Assembly (NCBI GenBank): GCA_043228905.1
Contig: JBHGNT010000013.1
Location: forward strand, 15,686,001-15,750,000
Reading direction: 5' to 3'
From: Azolla caroliniana
Lineage: Eukaryota; Polypodiophyta
Length of the DNA stretch: 64,000 nt
Below the pieces are notes generated by a model. The model was given only the letters and a program-made list of their open reading frames with translations, did not search any database and was not told where the DNA came from. Below are positions 26,642-38,847 of this stretch, piece by piece (the first letter of the stretch is position 1; each line of letters starts with the position of its first letter). Made by a program: the position numbers and the translations under genes.

Positions 26642-29600
26642 ATGACGAGGGGGAAGCAGAAGATCGAGGCCCAGAAGAAGAACGCGGAGCGCAATCAGAA
26701 GAGTAAAGGTTCACAGTTGGATGCTCGTGCAGCTGCTCTCAAGACTGTTTGTCCTGTTTGCAAGGTACATGATCTTCTCTACCCTTTTTTGTTTGTCGTT
26801 TTCGTCATCCGTTAATTCCTTATCATCGGAGAGCAGAAACTTCTCTTTGTGATAGATTGGTCTCGATCGATGACCATTTTATTTGGAACAATTATTTTCT
26901 TTTTAACTTCTTGACTTCCTCTACGCTTCATTCTGGTATACGAAGATCAAGATTGGTGTGTTGGTATAGATTTGTGATGCAAATATTTAATTTCTTGTGA
27001 ATGTTTTATTGATGTGTTTTTGGTTGATGCACTGCTTAATCCGCAGGCTTGATTTGCATAGGCTTTCAGCTACTTATGCTTCAATTCTGTTGATTTTCTT
27101 GCACGCTAAAATTTTGCACAAAGCACAGGTATAGCAGGAGGTTTAGTATTGTGATTGTATTTAGTAATTTCCTTCAAAAGAGAGTTTTTTTTGCATATTT
27201 TAATGTTAGTCGAACACAAGGGTTTTCAAACTGCATCAAGAACTGTGTCTCCTTTAGGGTGGATGATTTTAGCTTTTGAATCCAGCAATTCTAGGTTATA
27301 ACGTGTTCCCAGGTTGCATTCTTCTTGTTGATGTTGTTGTCCATGCATAGTTACCTTAGCTCTCAAATTTCTGTTACATAAGCATGTTTTTTACCTTAGA
27401 ACTCATATTTCTATCATATAAACATACTTTCTACCTTAGATCTCACATTTCCTTTCTTATGTAATATGTATGGCTGTAAAAACCAAATCTCTCAAAGCAC
27501 TTCAATTGGTTTGCATTAATAGGACTTTGAATATAGTTTCAGGCTTTGCATGATTTTACCATTGCACAATCGTCTACCCTTACTTGGTTATAAAGTTTAG
27601 GAGTACAATATGCTTTCAACTTATTTGCTTAGTTTTGGATTCTCAATTACTTTTCTAGCTGTATCTATTTTTTTAGTTGTGAATTCAGAGATAGTAAGAG
27701 GAAACCTCTTTGTTGGTTTAGTGGCCTAGTTGCCAAGGAATCTGGGGCTTTTTGAAGAAAATCTTTAGTCGTCCCCATCCTTGTCAAGGGACTAGCTGTG
27801 GCCTCTTGAAATCCAATAGGATAAGATCCTCTTACATAACCTTATTTCTCTGTCAATGCAATACCTTCTGTTAACCTTTCAAAGTGTTCATTACTAGACT
27901 TATTTAATGATGAAGAGTTTGCATTCTGTGCATAATAATGGCTGCCACATGCATCCATATCAATTAATGTGGTTACATCTGTGCATGGATGTGTGGTTTT
28001 TGTTAATCAAAGGCTTTTATGAGGAACATATCCTTCTAGAATTTACTGGGTCTATTTTGTAGAAATTATCCACACTGGAGATATTGAGGTCTTCTTTCAT
28101 GGAAGTTGGTAGATTGGACTGAGTATGGTTAGCGATGCTACTCTTGTGGAGACTTACCTCCTGAAACTTTGGAAGATGGAGATGATTACTCACATGCCAA
28201 TGAGAGAGAGATTGTGAAAGAGATTATGAAGGTGATTAAGGAATAGATTAACAAGATTAAGGAAATGAAACTTTAGGAGATGAACTTGATCAAGATTTGT
28301 GCATCATAAAGAGTTTGCTTATGATTGCAAGAAGGTCACAGTGATTGATGATTGATGATTGTAATTGTGATGGAGAACTACACAATATACATCAATAATC
28401 CCAAGCTAGCTTCAACATATTGTATTTGGTATTCATAGCTTGGGGTTGGTTGGACGGGTCGAACCCCCAACATATAAGAGGGTTCTTGTAATTCTGAAAT
28501 GCAGACAATGAGACTTGCAAAACCTCATTGCAGTTATGGATTTACTCCACAATTGATTGGAAGAGGATTATGAACTGCTGCAGTTATGTGTGGGACTGCT
28601 GCATAAAATGCAAGGGGGAATTTGCCTCGACATGAACCTTAGTAATCAAGCAGTCAATAAATGTCATGTTTTCGTTTTTCCATATTTAATACGATGCCAT
28701 TCTTCCATGATAGATACCGCTTTGCATCCAATAATTCTTATTTATCTTCTCTTAAGATGTCCTTAATTATACAGCTATATGCCAATTGGACATCAGTTCA
28801 TGCAACATTAACTTCTATCATTGGATCACATGTACTTCACATGCTCAAAACCATTGTTGAGTCTCACATGAGAAGCAACAATGTAAAGGATAAGGATGCA
28901 TGCGAATCAGTGTAAGCCATCCTGAGATAGAAAGGGGGATCAAGGACTGACAGTGCATGACTTGGCAGTTCTAGCATTGAGATAAGAGGAAGCCAAATGC
29001 CCAGAAACCCTATAGAAACTTGAGCAAGAAAGAGGAAATAAGGAGAGATATTAGAGAGAGAAGCAGGATGTGAAAGGCCACTGAAGTAGCCATAGCATCC
29101 ATAGCTTAGTAATAGGGTAAACTCATCACGGGCATGCCTGTTTGTAAAAAAGAATGGTGTAAATGTCGTATACTCTAATGGTAATGTAGATATGGTGTTG
29201 GAAGGGCCATTATGGCTAACACACTGAGAGGCATAGTAAGAGATTAAGAGGACGAGATATAAAGAGAGAGTTATCCATGGTGAGGAATGATCCCTCAAGG
29301 AAGCATCTTCTGAGCTAAATGGTTGTTGAGATCCGCAGTGGATGCATCCTTGAGGCGGCTCTAGCTTGGTGATGGAGAGGGAACAAGCAAATCAAGCACT
29401 AGAGCAAGAAGACCAAATGATATGAGATTTGGTCTGGGGCTCGTTTTGAGTCACCCTGAGCGCAACCAGATTTAGGCATTGTCTGTTTCACCTGGAACAT
29501 GGCCATGATTTTAATCATGAAGGATTTGAAAATTCACACTTGTTGAAGATAAATAAATAAAAACTCAGCATGCAATGGTAATGCTAACGAGAAAAAAATA

Positions 29601-30649
29601 GACCTTGGCTGACCTAATGCAAAGTAATGAAAACATAGGTCTCAGGTGTGACTCCTTTGTTTATCTGTCATCTTTAAGGAACAGGAATACTTGGATATAG
29701 GGCTTGCCTTTTCCATGTGTTTGGGAGGCGTTCATGGATATCCTCAATTTTAAGGGACAAAAAAGCTAAACACAATGCAACCTGCCAAATGGGACTTTCA
29801 GGATTTACAGCCTCTTCTCTAACTCCATCTCTGACTAGTTAAATGCTTTGAAAACATGAGGAATCTTAGAGAATCTCTTTACCATGAATGATAGAGAGAT
29901 AAATGGAAAGAGAGACAGAGAGAACACCCAGAAATAAACACAATCGTTGTATGAACGAGCTTGAAAATCTTGATACAACAAACTAGGTGAAATGATTCTA
30001 GATCAAGGTATTATTAATATTTTTCTATTCAATTCTCTCAACCCACTAACTCTAAACCGATTTGGTATTCCTATTCTCATTCTGGTTTGCATGTATAGCT
30101 ATTACTTTATCTATAGGAATGGAAAGAATTTCAAAAGGTTGCAGATGAGCCAGAACAGCATACCTGTAATTTACTTTAGGGTTTCGTCCTCCAATGCTAG
30201 TATTTTTTCTAATAACTTGTTTTGTAAAGGCTATTGTGAGGTAATTAGAGGACATCAAAGTCTGTAAAAATGTCTTTGCTTCATTCTGATTGTTCACATT
30301 CATGTTATTCTATTGTGCAAGATGGTTGATCTAGAGATGTGTACTGGGCTAATTTAGTATCGGCTGATTTACTTTAATCAGCAATTGTAAATTGTGGATA
30401 TCATCCTTCATTTTCTTAAAGTTTTGGCTGTCCTTAATATGAAGTCCTATTTTAGAAGGAATAAGGGTGTCAATTTAACAACATTCATGCTCGTGATTTG
30501 TTTTTTCTTTTATGTTCCAGCATGATATTAATTGCTTTGTTTTTGTTTCTTTACAGGCCCAACTGGCTAATTATAACCAATTAGTAGATCATTATTCATC
30601 TAAGCATCCTAAGGAATCCGTTCCTGCACCTCCTGCAGGATCTTCGTAG
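26642..30649 (+). CDS. ZNF706-like small zinc-finger protein (4F5/SERF-like N-terminus)
   Basis: Two exons, 26642-26764 and 30557-30649, phase 0, 71 aa. The N-terminus MTRGKQKIEAQKKNAERNQK is the 4F5/SERF-like basic segment. The zinc finger is split exactly by the intron: CPVCK ends exon 1 and AQLANYNQLVDHYSSKHP begins exon 2, giving C-x2-C-x12-H-x4-H (C37, C40, H53, H58). The combination and size match the ZNF706/At2g23090-type family, small proteins of unclear role; SERF-type segments are known to affect protein aggregation and RNA binding. The joined frame ends in a Pro-rich tail. The intron is about 3.8 kb, long for a 216-nt coding sequence. A GA-rich leader precedes the ATG. The assignment rests on the rebuilt finger and is strong. 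Confidence 0.88.
26765..30556 (+). other. 3.8 kb intron of the ZNF706-like gene
   Basis: Starts gtacat and ends ttacag. It is T-rich over much of its length, as plant introns are. Open frames inside (for example 28864-29298 on the minus strand and 29992-30267 on the plus strand) lack recognisable domains. No nested gene or RNA was identified. A short near-repeat, ccttagctctcaaatttctgttacataagcatg followed by ccttagaactcatatttctatcatataaacat, is visible at about 27353-27430. Confidence 0.6.
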
Positions 30650-32347
30650 CCTCTCTACTACAATGGTGACTGACTCCACCTTAACATGAGTAAGAAAGAC
30701 GAATCATGGACTGCTATAATAATCATATATGATTTGGTGTGTATTATTTTGTAAAAATTCTATAACATGATGTTGGAATGGTGTCTTGGTTCTACTTGGA
30801 AGCTACATACATGTGTGGCTGTATTCTGTAGTTGGTGACTGGATCACTGTACTCGTGATTCGCGGCATAATAATGATGGTGATGGTGACAATGATATAAC
30901 TGTGATGCGTCATAGACCTGAATCAAGTAGTTGCAAGGCTAGCTAGTGGTATTGCATATTGTCTACTTTTGTTTGTATTGCTGGAATTGAATCACATTAT
31001 AGAGGAATGTCTTTCTTCACGTTCCTCATGTCTAATATGTTGAACTAGAGCTTTGAATTGTGTACGTGTTTTCATTTACAAATAAATACAATAGTCAAAA
31101 TGATGCTCAGCAGAAATTTGAAATGGCAACTTTTGTTGGAATGTGCATGAGGATTATACAATTCACCATGAAAATTAGATGCTTTTGTTTACTTAAGGAT
31201 GTATAACTTATTCCTTGCAATGTACGATTAATAATAGTAATAGCAGAACATTTCTAATTTATGTAGTCTTGTATTTATTGTTTATTCAACGAACAACTCT
31301 TTTTTCTCTGTTGCATTTGTTCTCCAACAATCGATTTATTATGTATGGCATCGGTACTCAAGAAGCTTCATACCCCAGATTATTTAGAAAGCTTCAAGTA
31401 CGTATGGTGGTTACGATGAACATAACAATAGACACACAATAGGAACCTATGATGCATAAGTCATTGCTACACCATATTCATGATTGAAATTTCTAAATGT
31501 AATACATAAAGCCAATGCTTTCACTTTTTGTTGTTGTTTGTCTCTTGCATTTTGTGCTGTAGCTATGTTTTTTAAGATGGTTGTTATTTACATGTACACT
31601 TAGTCCATGCTTACTAAACGTATTCCTTTCTATGTATTTATCATTAGTTAGCCGATGGATGACTACCTAGGTGAAACACTAGACCAATTTAAGGCACATA
31701 CAAATAAGAACTATAAACAAAATAGCCTTGGTAGAGTAATGGAGTTGGTCATTGCATGCAAATGGAATGTCAATGGTGAAGCCATGCTTTGAACTATAAG
31801 GCTAAGATGGTTTGTGAAAATCTTGTGAGAGCATGAATTCGAACCTAGAACCTAATGCAATTAACTAAGGGTTGAAAACCCATGCATGTACTTGGTTATT
31901 GTTTGATGGGTTTACACTCTAATGTATGTTTGATGAGCCACCTTCGGGGATGCCATGTTGGCTTCCTAACAAGGAGCAAATCACTCACGCGTGTAAATCA
32001 TTCCCCATGCACACACGTGCAAATACACACACACATCGCTTCGGCGAATCGTTGGCTCGTGAACAACAAAGAACAAATGATATTCTCAAGTGTATTTACA
32101 TGTGTAAATAATCATCATCGTCCATTCACACACATAGCTAGGACGTAAAATGTGTTCCATTCGAGGCAAGCCATCTTGTTGCCCAAAACCACTGTGTGTC
32201 CGGCCTGACACAGTGTGAAACGGGGATGGAGGACTAGGGTTTTTGAAATGGTAATGAGACCAAATATTTCTCATTCTCAAATTTTGCAGTCTTCTACCTC
32301 TTCTTCTTCATCATTTTTGTGTCCTCGCATAGCTCCGATCGGCAGCT
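30650..32347. other. 3' region of ZNF706-like gene and RACK1 promoter
   Basis: No further gene seen. The first few hundred bases are probably the 3' UTR of the ZNF706-like gene; aataaataca at 31080-31090 is a possible poly(A) signal for a long 3' UTR. The last 150 bases before 32348 include a CT-rich leader (cttctacctcttcttcttcatc), common for ribosome-associated genes in plants. Confidence 0.45.
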
Positions 32348-33778
32348 ATGGCGGAAACCCTAACTCTGAGAGCAACACTCAAAGGTCACAGCGATTGGGT
32401 CACCTCCATCGCCTGCCCCATTGTCGACACCGATATGATTGTCTCTGCTTCTCGAGACAAGTCTTTGGTCGTCTGGTCCTTAACCAGAGACGAGACCTTC
32501 GGCGTCACCAAGAGGCGTCTCACTGGCCATGGACACTTTGTCCAGGATGTCGTCATTTCTTCAGATGGGCAATTCGCTCTCTCGGGAAGCTGGGATGGAG
32601 AGCTTCGTCTCTGGGATCTAAACTCCGGAGCAACGACTCGTCGTTTCGTTGGACACTCCAAAGACGTGCTCAGTGTTGCCTTCTCTGCTGACAACCGTCA
32701 GATCGTTTCTGCTTCCAGAGATCGATCCATTAAGCTATGGAACACTCTTGGTGAATGCAAGTATACGATTCAAGACGGCGATGCTCACACAGGCTGGGTC
32801 TCCTGTGTTAGGTTTTCTCCTGCCACTGCGAACCCTATCATTGTTTCTGGATCGTGGGACAGATCTGTGAAGGTATGGAACCTCACGAACTGCAAGCTTC
32901 GCACTAACCTTGTTGGACACACTGGCTACGTCAACAGTGTGACTGTCTCTCCTGATGGATCTCTGTGTGCAAGTGGAGGAAAAGATGGTGTGGCCATGCT
33001 ATGGGATCTTGCCGAGGGGAAACGGCTTTACTCTCTTGATGCTGGGAATGTCATCCATTCTCTTTGTTTCAGTCCGAATAGGTACTGGCTGTGTGCTGCT
33101 ACCGAGTCTTGTATCAAGATCTGGGACTTGGAAAGCAAGAGTGTTGTTGAAGAATTGCGTCCCGAGTTCACCAGTGTTGGAAAGCGCTCCCAGGTATTAC
33201 CTTAACACTTTCATCAGTAATCGAACATGCATTTAGATTTTGTAGTTTAGTTTTATTCTACACGTTGTAACATTTCAATTTTGTACATATGCATTGATAA
33301 ATTCATGGATGGACTTCTTTCAAAGGTTTTGTAGCCTCTTATTTCCTAGTAAGCCATCGAATTTTTGGATCCTTTCTGGGGCAGGAGATTTCTGTTATTT
33401 CAGAAGCTTGTAGTAATCCCAAGTTAATGTACAATTGTGTTCACAGCTTATGCATTGGTATATACTATATAGTCTCATGTGCCAAACTTGTAATGTTGTT
33501 CCTGACCAAAGTGATAGGCTGTGCTGGTAGATGGAATGGCTTTGTTTCTTTATACGCTATTATGAGAATAAACTAAATCAGTAACTCTGTAGTTCATCTA
33601 TATTTATTAAAGTCAATCATTTCTATTTTTGATGCGACCATTAATCCTATTTCCTTGAATCTTACTACCTTTTCAGGTACCATACTGTGTGAGCTTAAAC
33701 TGGAGTGCAGATGGAAACACTTTGTTTTCTGGATACACTGATGGTGCCATCAGAGTCTGGACTGTTGGTAGGATTTGA
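32348..33778 (+). CDS. RACK1: RACK1, seven-bladed WD40 ribosomal scaffold protein
   Basis: Two exons, 32348-33193 and 33677-33778 (GT-AG, phase 0), 315 aa, the usual RACK1 length. It starts [22 protein letters not shown] and shows seven WD40 repeats with the expected signatures: LVVWSL, LRLWDL, IKLWNT, VKVWNL, AMLWDL, IKIWDL and, completed by exon 2, AIRVWTVG. The first-repeat phrase SASRDKS and the [24 protein letters not shown] stretch are characteristic of this family. RACK1 sits on the 40S ribosomal subunit near the mRNA exit and scaffolds kinases and signalling factors; in plants it affects hormone responses and translation. A single intron near the last blade fits plant genes. Nothing is missing, and it is expected to be functional. 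Confidence 0.97.
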
Positions 33779-35425
33779 GATGAAGGTTTCTGTTAGTTAC
33801 CCTTTGTAGTTCTTCCTCGCTTTGTTCGAGGGCCTTTCCAGAGTTTGTTTTGCCTTCCATATCCAAATTGGACAAAGAAAGAAAACTTATGTTTTTTGTT
33901 TGAAATTGAGATTGCATTGATGTATTTTGAGATCTAATAGTGAAGAAGCTTATGTGAATTTCCAATTATTTTCACTGGAAATTATTGGAAACAGAAGTAA
34001 TCGTTACCCATTTGCTTCAATCAAAACTGTTATTAAGTGATGGAAACTCATCTACTTATGAAAATATCGGGTAAAGTTTTGGTCTTCATTATCTCTTAAT
34101 GGTATCTTTCTCTATTGTGATTATCACTCGTACACATTTATAACACTTGTTACTTGAAATAGTAATGTTACTAAAGAAAAAAATATATCAAATTATGCAG
34201 AATAAATAGTTCAGGTGATATTATAACTGGGCAATTGGATAATAATTAATACATGATAGTCCTCAATGATGGATATTTATAAGGTAATATGTGATGTTTT
34301 AATTAATGCAAAGGTAACTGTGTGGTCAGTACTGAACTAGGTAATACTCGATGTTGGAAGGCACTGAACTTAGTAATCAGATTGATATATTTCAAAAGCC
34401 TTCAACGTTAGAAAGTATGGTCAGTACTCCTATGCATCAAAAGCAAGTACAGTCAGTACTCCAATGCATCAAAAACAGCAATGACCTGTTTCTTTGCAAA
34501 GCTCGGACCTATAAAACATGAGTTATGAGATCCAGTTTCCAGGGATGCAATAATTGCCATGGAACTCCAATTCTGAAGAAAAATCATTTCCTGATTAGTC
34601 GATGCTCTTGCAGATGTGTTGTAGTTTCTGGTTAAATGTAGGAGCTGGAAATCTAACAAATGGTCTGCAACTCAAGGATGAACGCTCATCCATCACACAC
34701 CTGTCTGCTAGAGTCCTTTACCAACTGCCAAATGTGACAATCTCTGCCAAAGCCTAAATGTAGCACACATGTAAATTCATTTTTTCTTTAACTCTTGCAG
34801 AACATAAGCTTTGAAGTTCAAACAATTCCTGATATATTTGCTAAAGTAAGTAATCTTAGATATTTCAAGGAATTATTAAAAAGATTCAATAAATATATAA
34901 TGTCTGTCGTCTTTCTGAAAGACTTCAAAATTTTCGGCATATTATGGTTCTTCTTGGTATGTGTCACCAACTTTTTGTTGTGTGCCATCAAACCATTGCA
35001 ATTTCCAACGAATCCTCTCATTGTTCTTTTTGTTTGCAAAATTTGTCATCACATGCCACAAATTTGCTACAATCAGATATATTTATCAGTTTATTACTTC
35101 TTCTGCATATGGTAACTTTTTTTCTTTGGTTGTTCAGATTCTGAAATGACTTCGCATTCATGAGATATGATGCTTACGAATGTAGGGATTTACCTTCTCA
35201 CTCTTTATATTACATGCATCAACCAGTCCTTAGTTCCTTGATGGTTGAGCTGTGAGAAATAGAATGAATTTTCCTCCAGGAATGACAGAAAAGACCAGTA
35301 TATAGTTTCTTCTTTGGGAACTTTGATAGATGTTTATCACGAAGTACACATTCGAAGTAAAAACAATTTTTTCGAAAATTAATATTATTTTAATAATACC
35401 AATAATGGAAATAACAACATACGCA
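33779..35425. other. convergent intergenic region, RACK1 / MDR reductase
   Basis: RACK1 (+) and the MDR gene (-) end towards each other here, so both 3' UTRs lie within it. The string ggtcagtactccaatgcatcaaaa-type motif occurs twice (34419-34443 and 34452-34476), with a related ggtcagtactgaact at 34323. No gene with recognisable domains is seen. Confidence 0.5.
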
Positions 35426-38400
35426 TCAATGTAAAAGAAGAACTTTGCCACCTCTCCCACTCCTTTGGGATTGGATAATGGCCTGCTTTATATCAGTCAA
35501 ATTAAATTTCTGACCCACTAGAGGAGAAAGTATCTTCTTATCAATTAGCGTTGGCATATCTTCCAAGAGGTTTTGTTTCTTTGCTTTATCATTCAAAAAT
35601 TGTGTCAAACTCCAGAAAGTAACACTAACTTTCCTCCTTAAGTCAGAGACACTAACAACAACATCAGGTGACAACATCGTCCCATACACATACACATCAC
35701 CAAAATCTCGTACACATGCTGCTGCAACCTGCTAACATCCAAATTTTAATATAGCCAGCAAAGCAAAGACATGCCTAGATCTTGTATAGTTAGAGAAAGA
35801 TCAAAGAAATATTTAGTGAGTGAATAACCTTAGTTGAATTCCCAGACAGCATATCAATAGCTGCATATGCACCTTTTCCTTGTGTTATCTCAAAGACTTT
35901 GGTTGCAATATCTGGCACAAAAAGAACATTACTTCAGATTTATCAAGGGACGGATGGCAACTGATGAAGCACCAAAAAATCACAAAGACCAATATGCAAA
36001 AGTAATCACAGTCAGACAGAAACAAAAAGTATCAAATTTCTCTACTGGGTAAATGAATGGCTGTTTTGATTCACCTCCCACAACCATTTCTGTATACCTT
36101 TTAATTAGGAAGAATAAATAAGATGTAACCATACCCTTCAAGCAAGAATGTACCAAGTGTCTCAAAACAAATTGAAGGTAGCATGAACGTCAACATAGAT
36201 TGCTCAAGAATATGCAATTGCTGGATCTTTGTGAATTCTTCGTTCCCATTCAAAGAAGTGTTCATCTTTCAACCAGTGGACATCACTGATCTGCTGATTA
36301 GAATCAAAACTGCTAGAATTCTGCTTTCTAGTCTATTCAACTTATTTCATCAAATCTATATCTTATGATTGCCCCTTCCTTCAATCTCTGTTGATGAGGG
36401 TGCACTTGTCATTTATCATCTACCTTAGCAAGCACATCATTTGTTGACCAGATCTTTCTCTTTGAACTGCTTCATAGCCTTCAATTATAATTTTTTTATC
36501 AAATATGATGGTCTGTTCTAAGGTATATGATCTCCACCATATTTCAAGATACTGATTACATCCATCTGCATCCATTCAATTTAATTTCCCTAACCACAGC
36601 AAAGATAGTCATTCTACGTCTAAAAACTATGGAAAGATTATGGCAACATCAGATCCATAAACACAACTTCAGAACAAAGTTACCCTATTGTTGTCATCAA
36701 TAGGCAAAGGTTTAATCGACTGAGTCATAATCTATAGGAACTCTATCCAAATCATCTTCTTCCACATTAGTTCTACATGGCCTGTGACTCTTGAGTTTGC
36801 CCTTGCCAGGTTTAGTATGAAGCAGCTTGAGATAACTCTTCTGATATCCGACCTCTCCTACCTCGTCTGAATCACTTCTGTCGAATCAACTTCCTTCTCT
36901 TTTTTATACCCAATTTTTTTACTGTGAATGTTTTATCTTCGAGCCATTCTTCATACTGAAAAGTTTTCAAAATGCATCCATAGATTAATAGAGCTAATTC
37001 AGCATTTACAAGGATAGATACAGTCCGAACCTTCATTTGTACTGTTTATAACCTCATCTGCACCTAATTCATGAAGTTCCTCTCTCCATTCGTCTCTACG
37101 TATGACACTAATTGTTTTGATTCCCCAATGCTTTCCCAATTGAATTATTAACCTGTAAAAGACATTATCAGAGTGAATGTATCCTGCCTGAAAGAGAAGA
37201 TGTACAAGCTACCTTACTAAAGCCCAAACCTGAGTTGCAACAATTGGTTTCATTTACCTTGTGGGCATATTAATACCACTAAACTGAATTATGACAAGTT
37301 ATGACTATCAAATCTACCTCACAAGGTCTCACATTCACAGATACGTCAAATAATGTCAACCATAAGCTAATACCATGGATTTTTGGATCCTACCTGTAGT
37401 TAATAATACAGCGATAAATCTTCACCACATATAGACGAGGGTTATGATTTCTAGACTCCCATTCTGTGATGTGTAAAACATTAAAATGTTATTACCTGCC
37501 TATAACAGAACCACCGGCAGTCTGCAGCAGATACTCACCCTTGGGGATTGCGAGATCCCGTAATAATCCATAAACAGTCCACGGGCTGATTATAAACAGA
37601 CTTGCAGTTTCATTTGGTACACTTTCAGGAATAGAAACTAGGTCTTCCTCTGCCACTTCAATAAAGTCTTGCCAAGACCCTTGTCCTTTGTGGACTAGGT
37701 AGTTCCAATAAATGACAGGTACAACTCTTTCACCCTTTTTAAATGATAATACGCCTTCACCAACCTGAAAAGAAAACAAACTAAATAAGGATAATCTACT
37801 TTTAAACTTCAATATGGCATTGCTAGCTTGATTGTTCAATAATCTTTCTTTCAAAAATATCCAAATATAACTATGAACCAGAGACTGAAAACGTCAAAAA
37901 CTGATCAGAATTCCATCTCCACAAACTGAGCATTAACAGTTTGTTGTACCAGAGACTTCGCATTAACACTTTCATATCCTAAACTTGACATGAGTAGACC
38001 AAAATCCAGATTTCACTTTTGCAGCAATTTCTTAATATTTCATTCAGAAGATCTAACTTTCCATTTTTCAGAAACTAGAAACAGGTGATTGTGTGGAAAC
38101 AAGCTCCAATAACACAATTCATCAATAAGTGAGACATGCCAATTGCAGGAACATAGAGATAGATCAATAAGCAAAGTAGCATTTGACTCTGACATCTGGT
38201 TATATCTTTCAGACCTACCTCGCAAGGTCTCACATTCACATCTACAACAAGCTATATCAACCAAAATCTCCTAACATAGACTTTCCATGTTTCATGTGAG
38301 GAGAATTAGATGTTTTTATCCAATAACACTGATTAGACATGCTTTTTTAGAGCTATCAAAGAAAGCTAAGTATATAGGCACAGTATCGCATGGGAAATGC

Positions 38401-38847
38401 TGACTCTTGAACCTGCTTCTAATTATGTCTCTCAGATATGTCTCAAAAGGTGTCAGATTTGGCATTTACTTCTAGTTATGTCAATATCAAAAACTTTGAA
38501 CCGTAGATTTTCCATGTTTAATGTAGATCCAATTAACACAGTAATACACCAACGGTTTAGAACGTGCTATAGAAGGAAATCAGCAGCTAAACAAGCTCAA
38601 CCTCATGGACGATGCCGACTCCTTCTGAGCCAGGAATAGCTCCTGTTTCTTTGAATGAAGAAAGGCGAGATTCTTTAATAAAAGCTATGTCAACAGGATT
38701 AATGGCACTGATGATCATTCGAACGATGACATGGTGAGGAGAAGGTAGTGGAACAGGTTTGTGCAGAAGCTCCAGGACATCCTCAGGTCTCTCCTCCTCG
38801 CCGACAAAGAATCGTGTCTGCTGCACGGCCCTCCCCGAGAGATCCAT
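35426..38847 (-). CDS. zinc-less medium-chain dehydrogenase/reductase (enoyl reductase / quinone oxidoreductase-like)
   Basis: Exons (minus strand): 38847-38602, 37764-37496, 37152-37031, 35911-35829, 35728-35426; all GT-AG with matching phases, 340 aa. The N-terminal GroES-like half has VIVRMIISAINPVDIAFIK and GSEGVGIVHEVGEGVLSF. The Rossmann half has TAGGSVIGRLIIQLGKHWGI followed by ISVIRRDE, typical of NADPH-binding MDR proteins of the mitochondrial 2-enoyl-thioester reductase (MECR/Etr1) and quinone-oxidoreductase branches. The Cys/His zinc ligands of alcohol dehydrogenases are absent. Later motifs GADEVINS, GKGAYAAIDMLSG and FWSLTQFLN follow the MECR/QOR layout. It would reduce an enoyl thioester or quinone-like substrate using NADPH. 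No obvious mitochondrial presequence is present from this start, so location is unclear. It should not be equated with plant MECR without a tree. Confidence 0.88.
36717..36960 (-). pseudogene. coding-like remnant inside MDR intron 3
   Basis: On the minus strand one frame reads DSDEVGEVGYQKSYLKLL and then a Lys/Gly-rich stretch, ending NVEEDDLDRVPIDYDSVD and a stop at about 36717-36719. The composition and clean ending look like a protein C-terminus, but an in-frame TGA interrupts it just upstream and no domain is recognised. It lies wholly within the intron between exons 3 and 4 of the reductase gene. It may be a captured gene fragment or chance. Confidence 0.25.

Noticed and set aside
28864-29298. 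144-codon minus-strand frame in the ZNF706-like intron
   Set aside because: No domain, no intron borders, low-complexity hydrophobic composition; considered chance within a long intron.
32215-32920. Other long frames over RACK1
   Set aside because: Shadows of the well-supported RACK1 exon in other frames.
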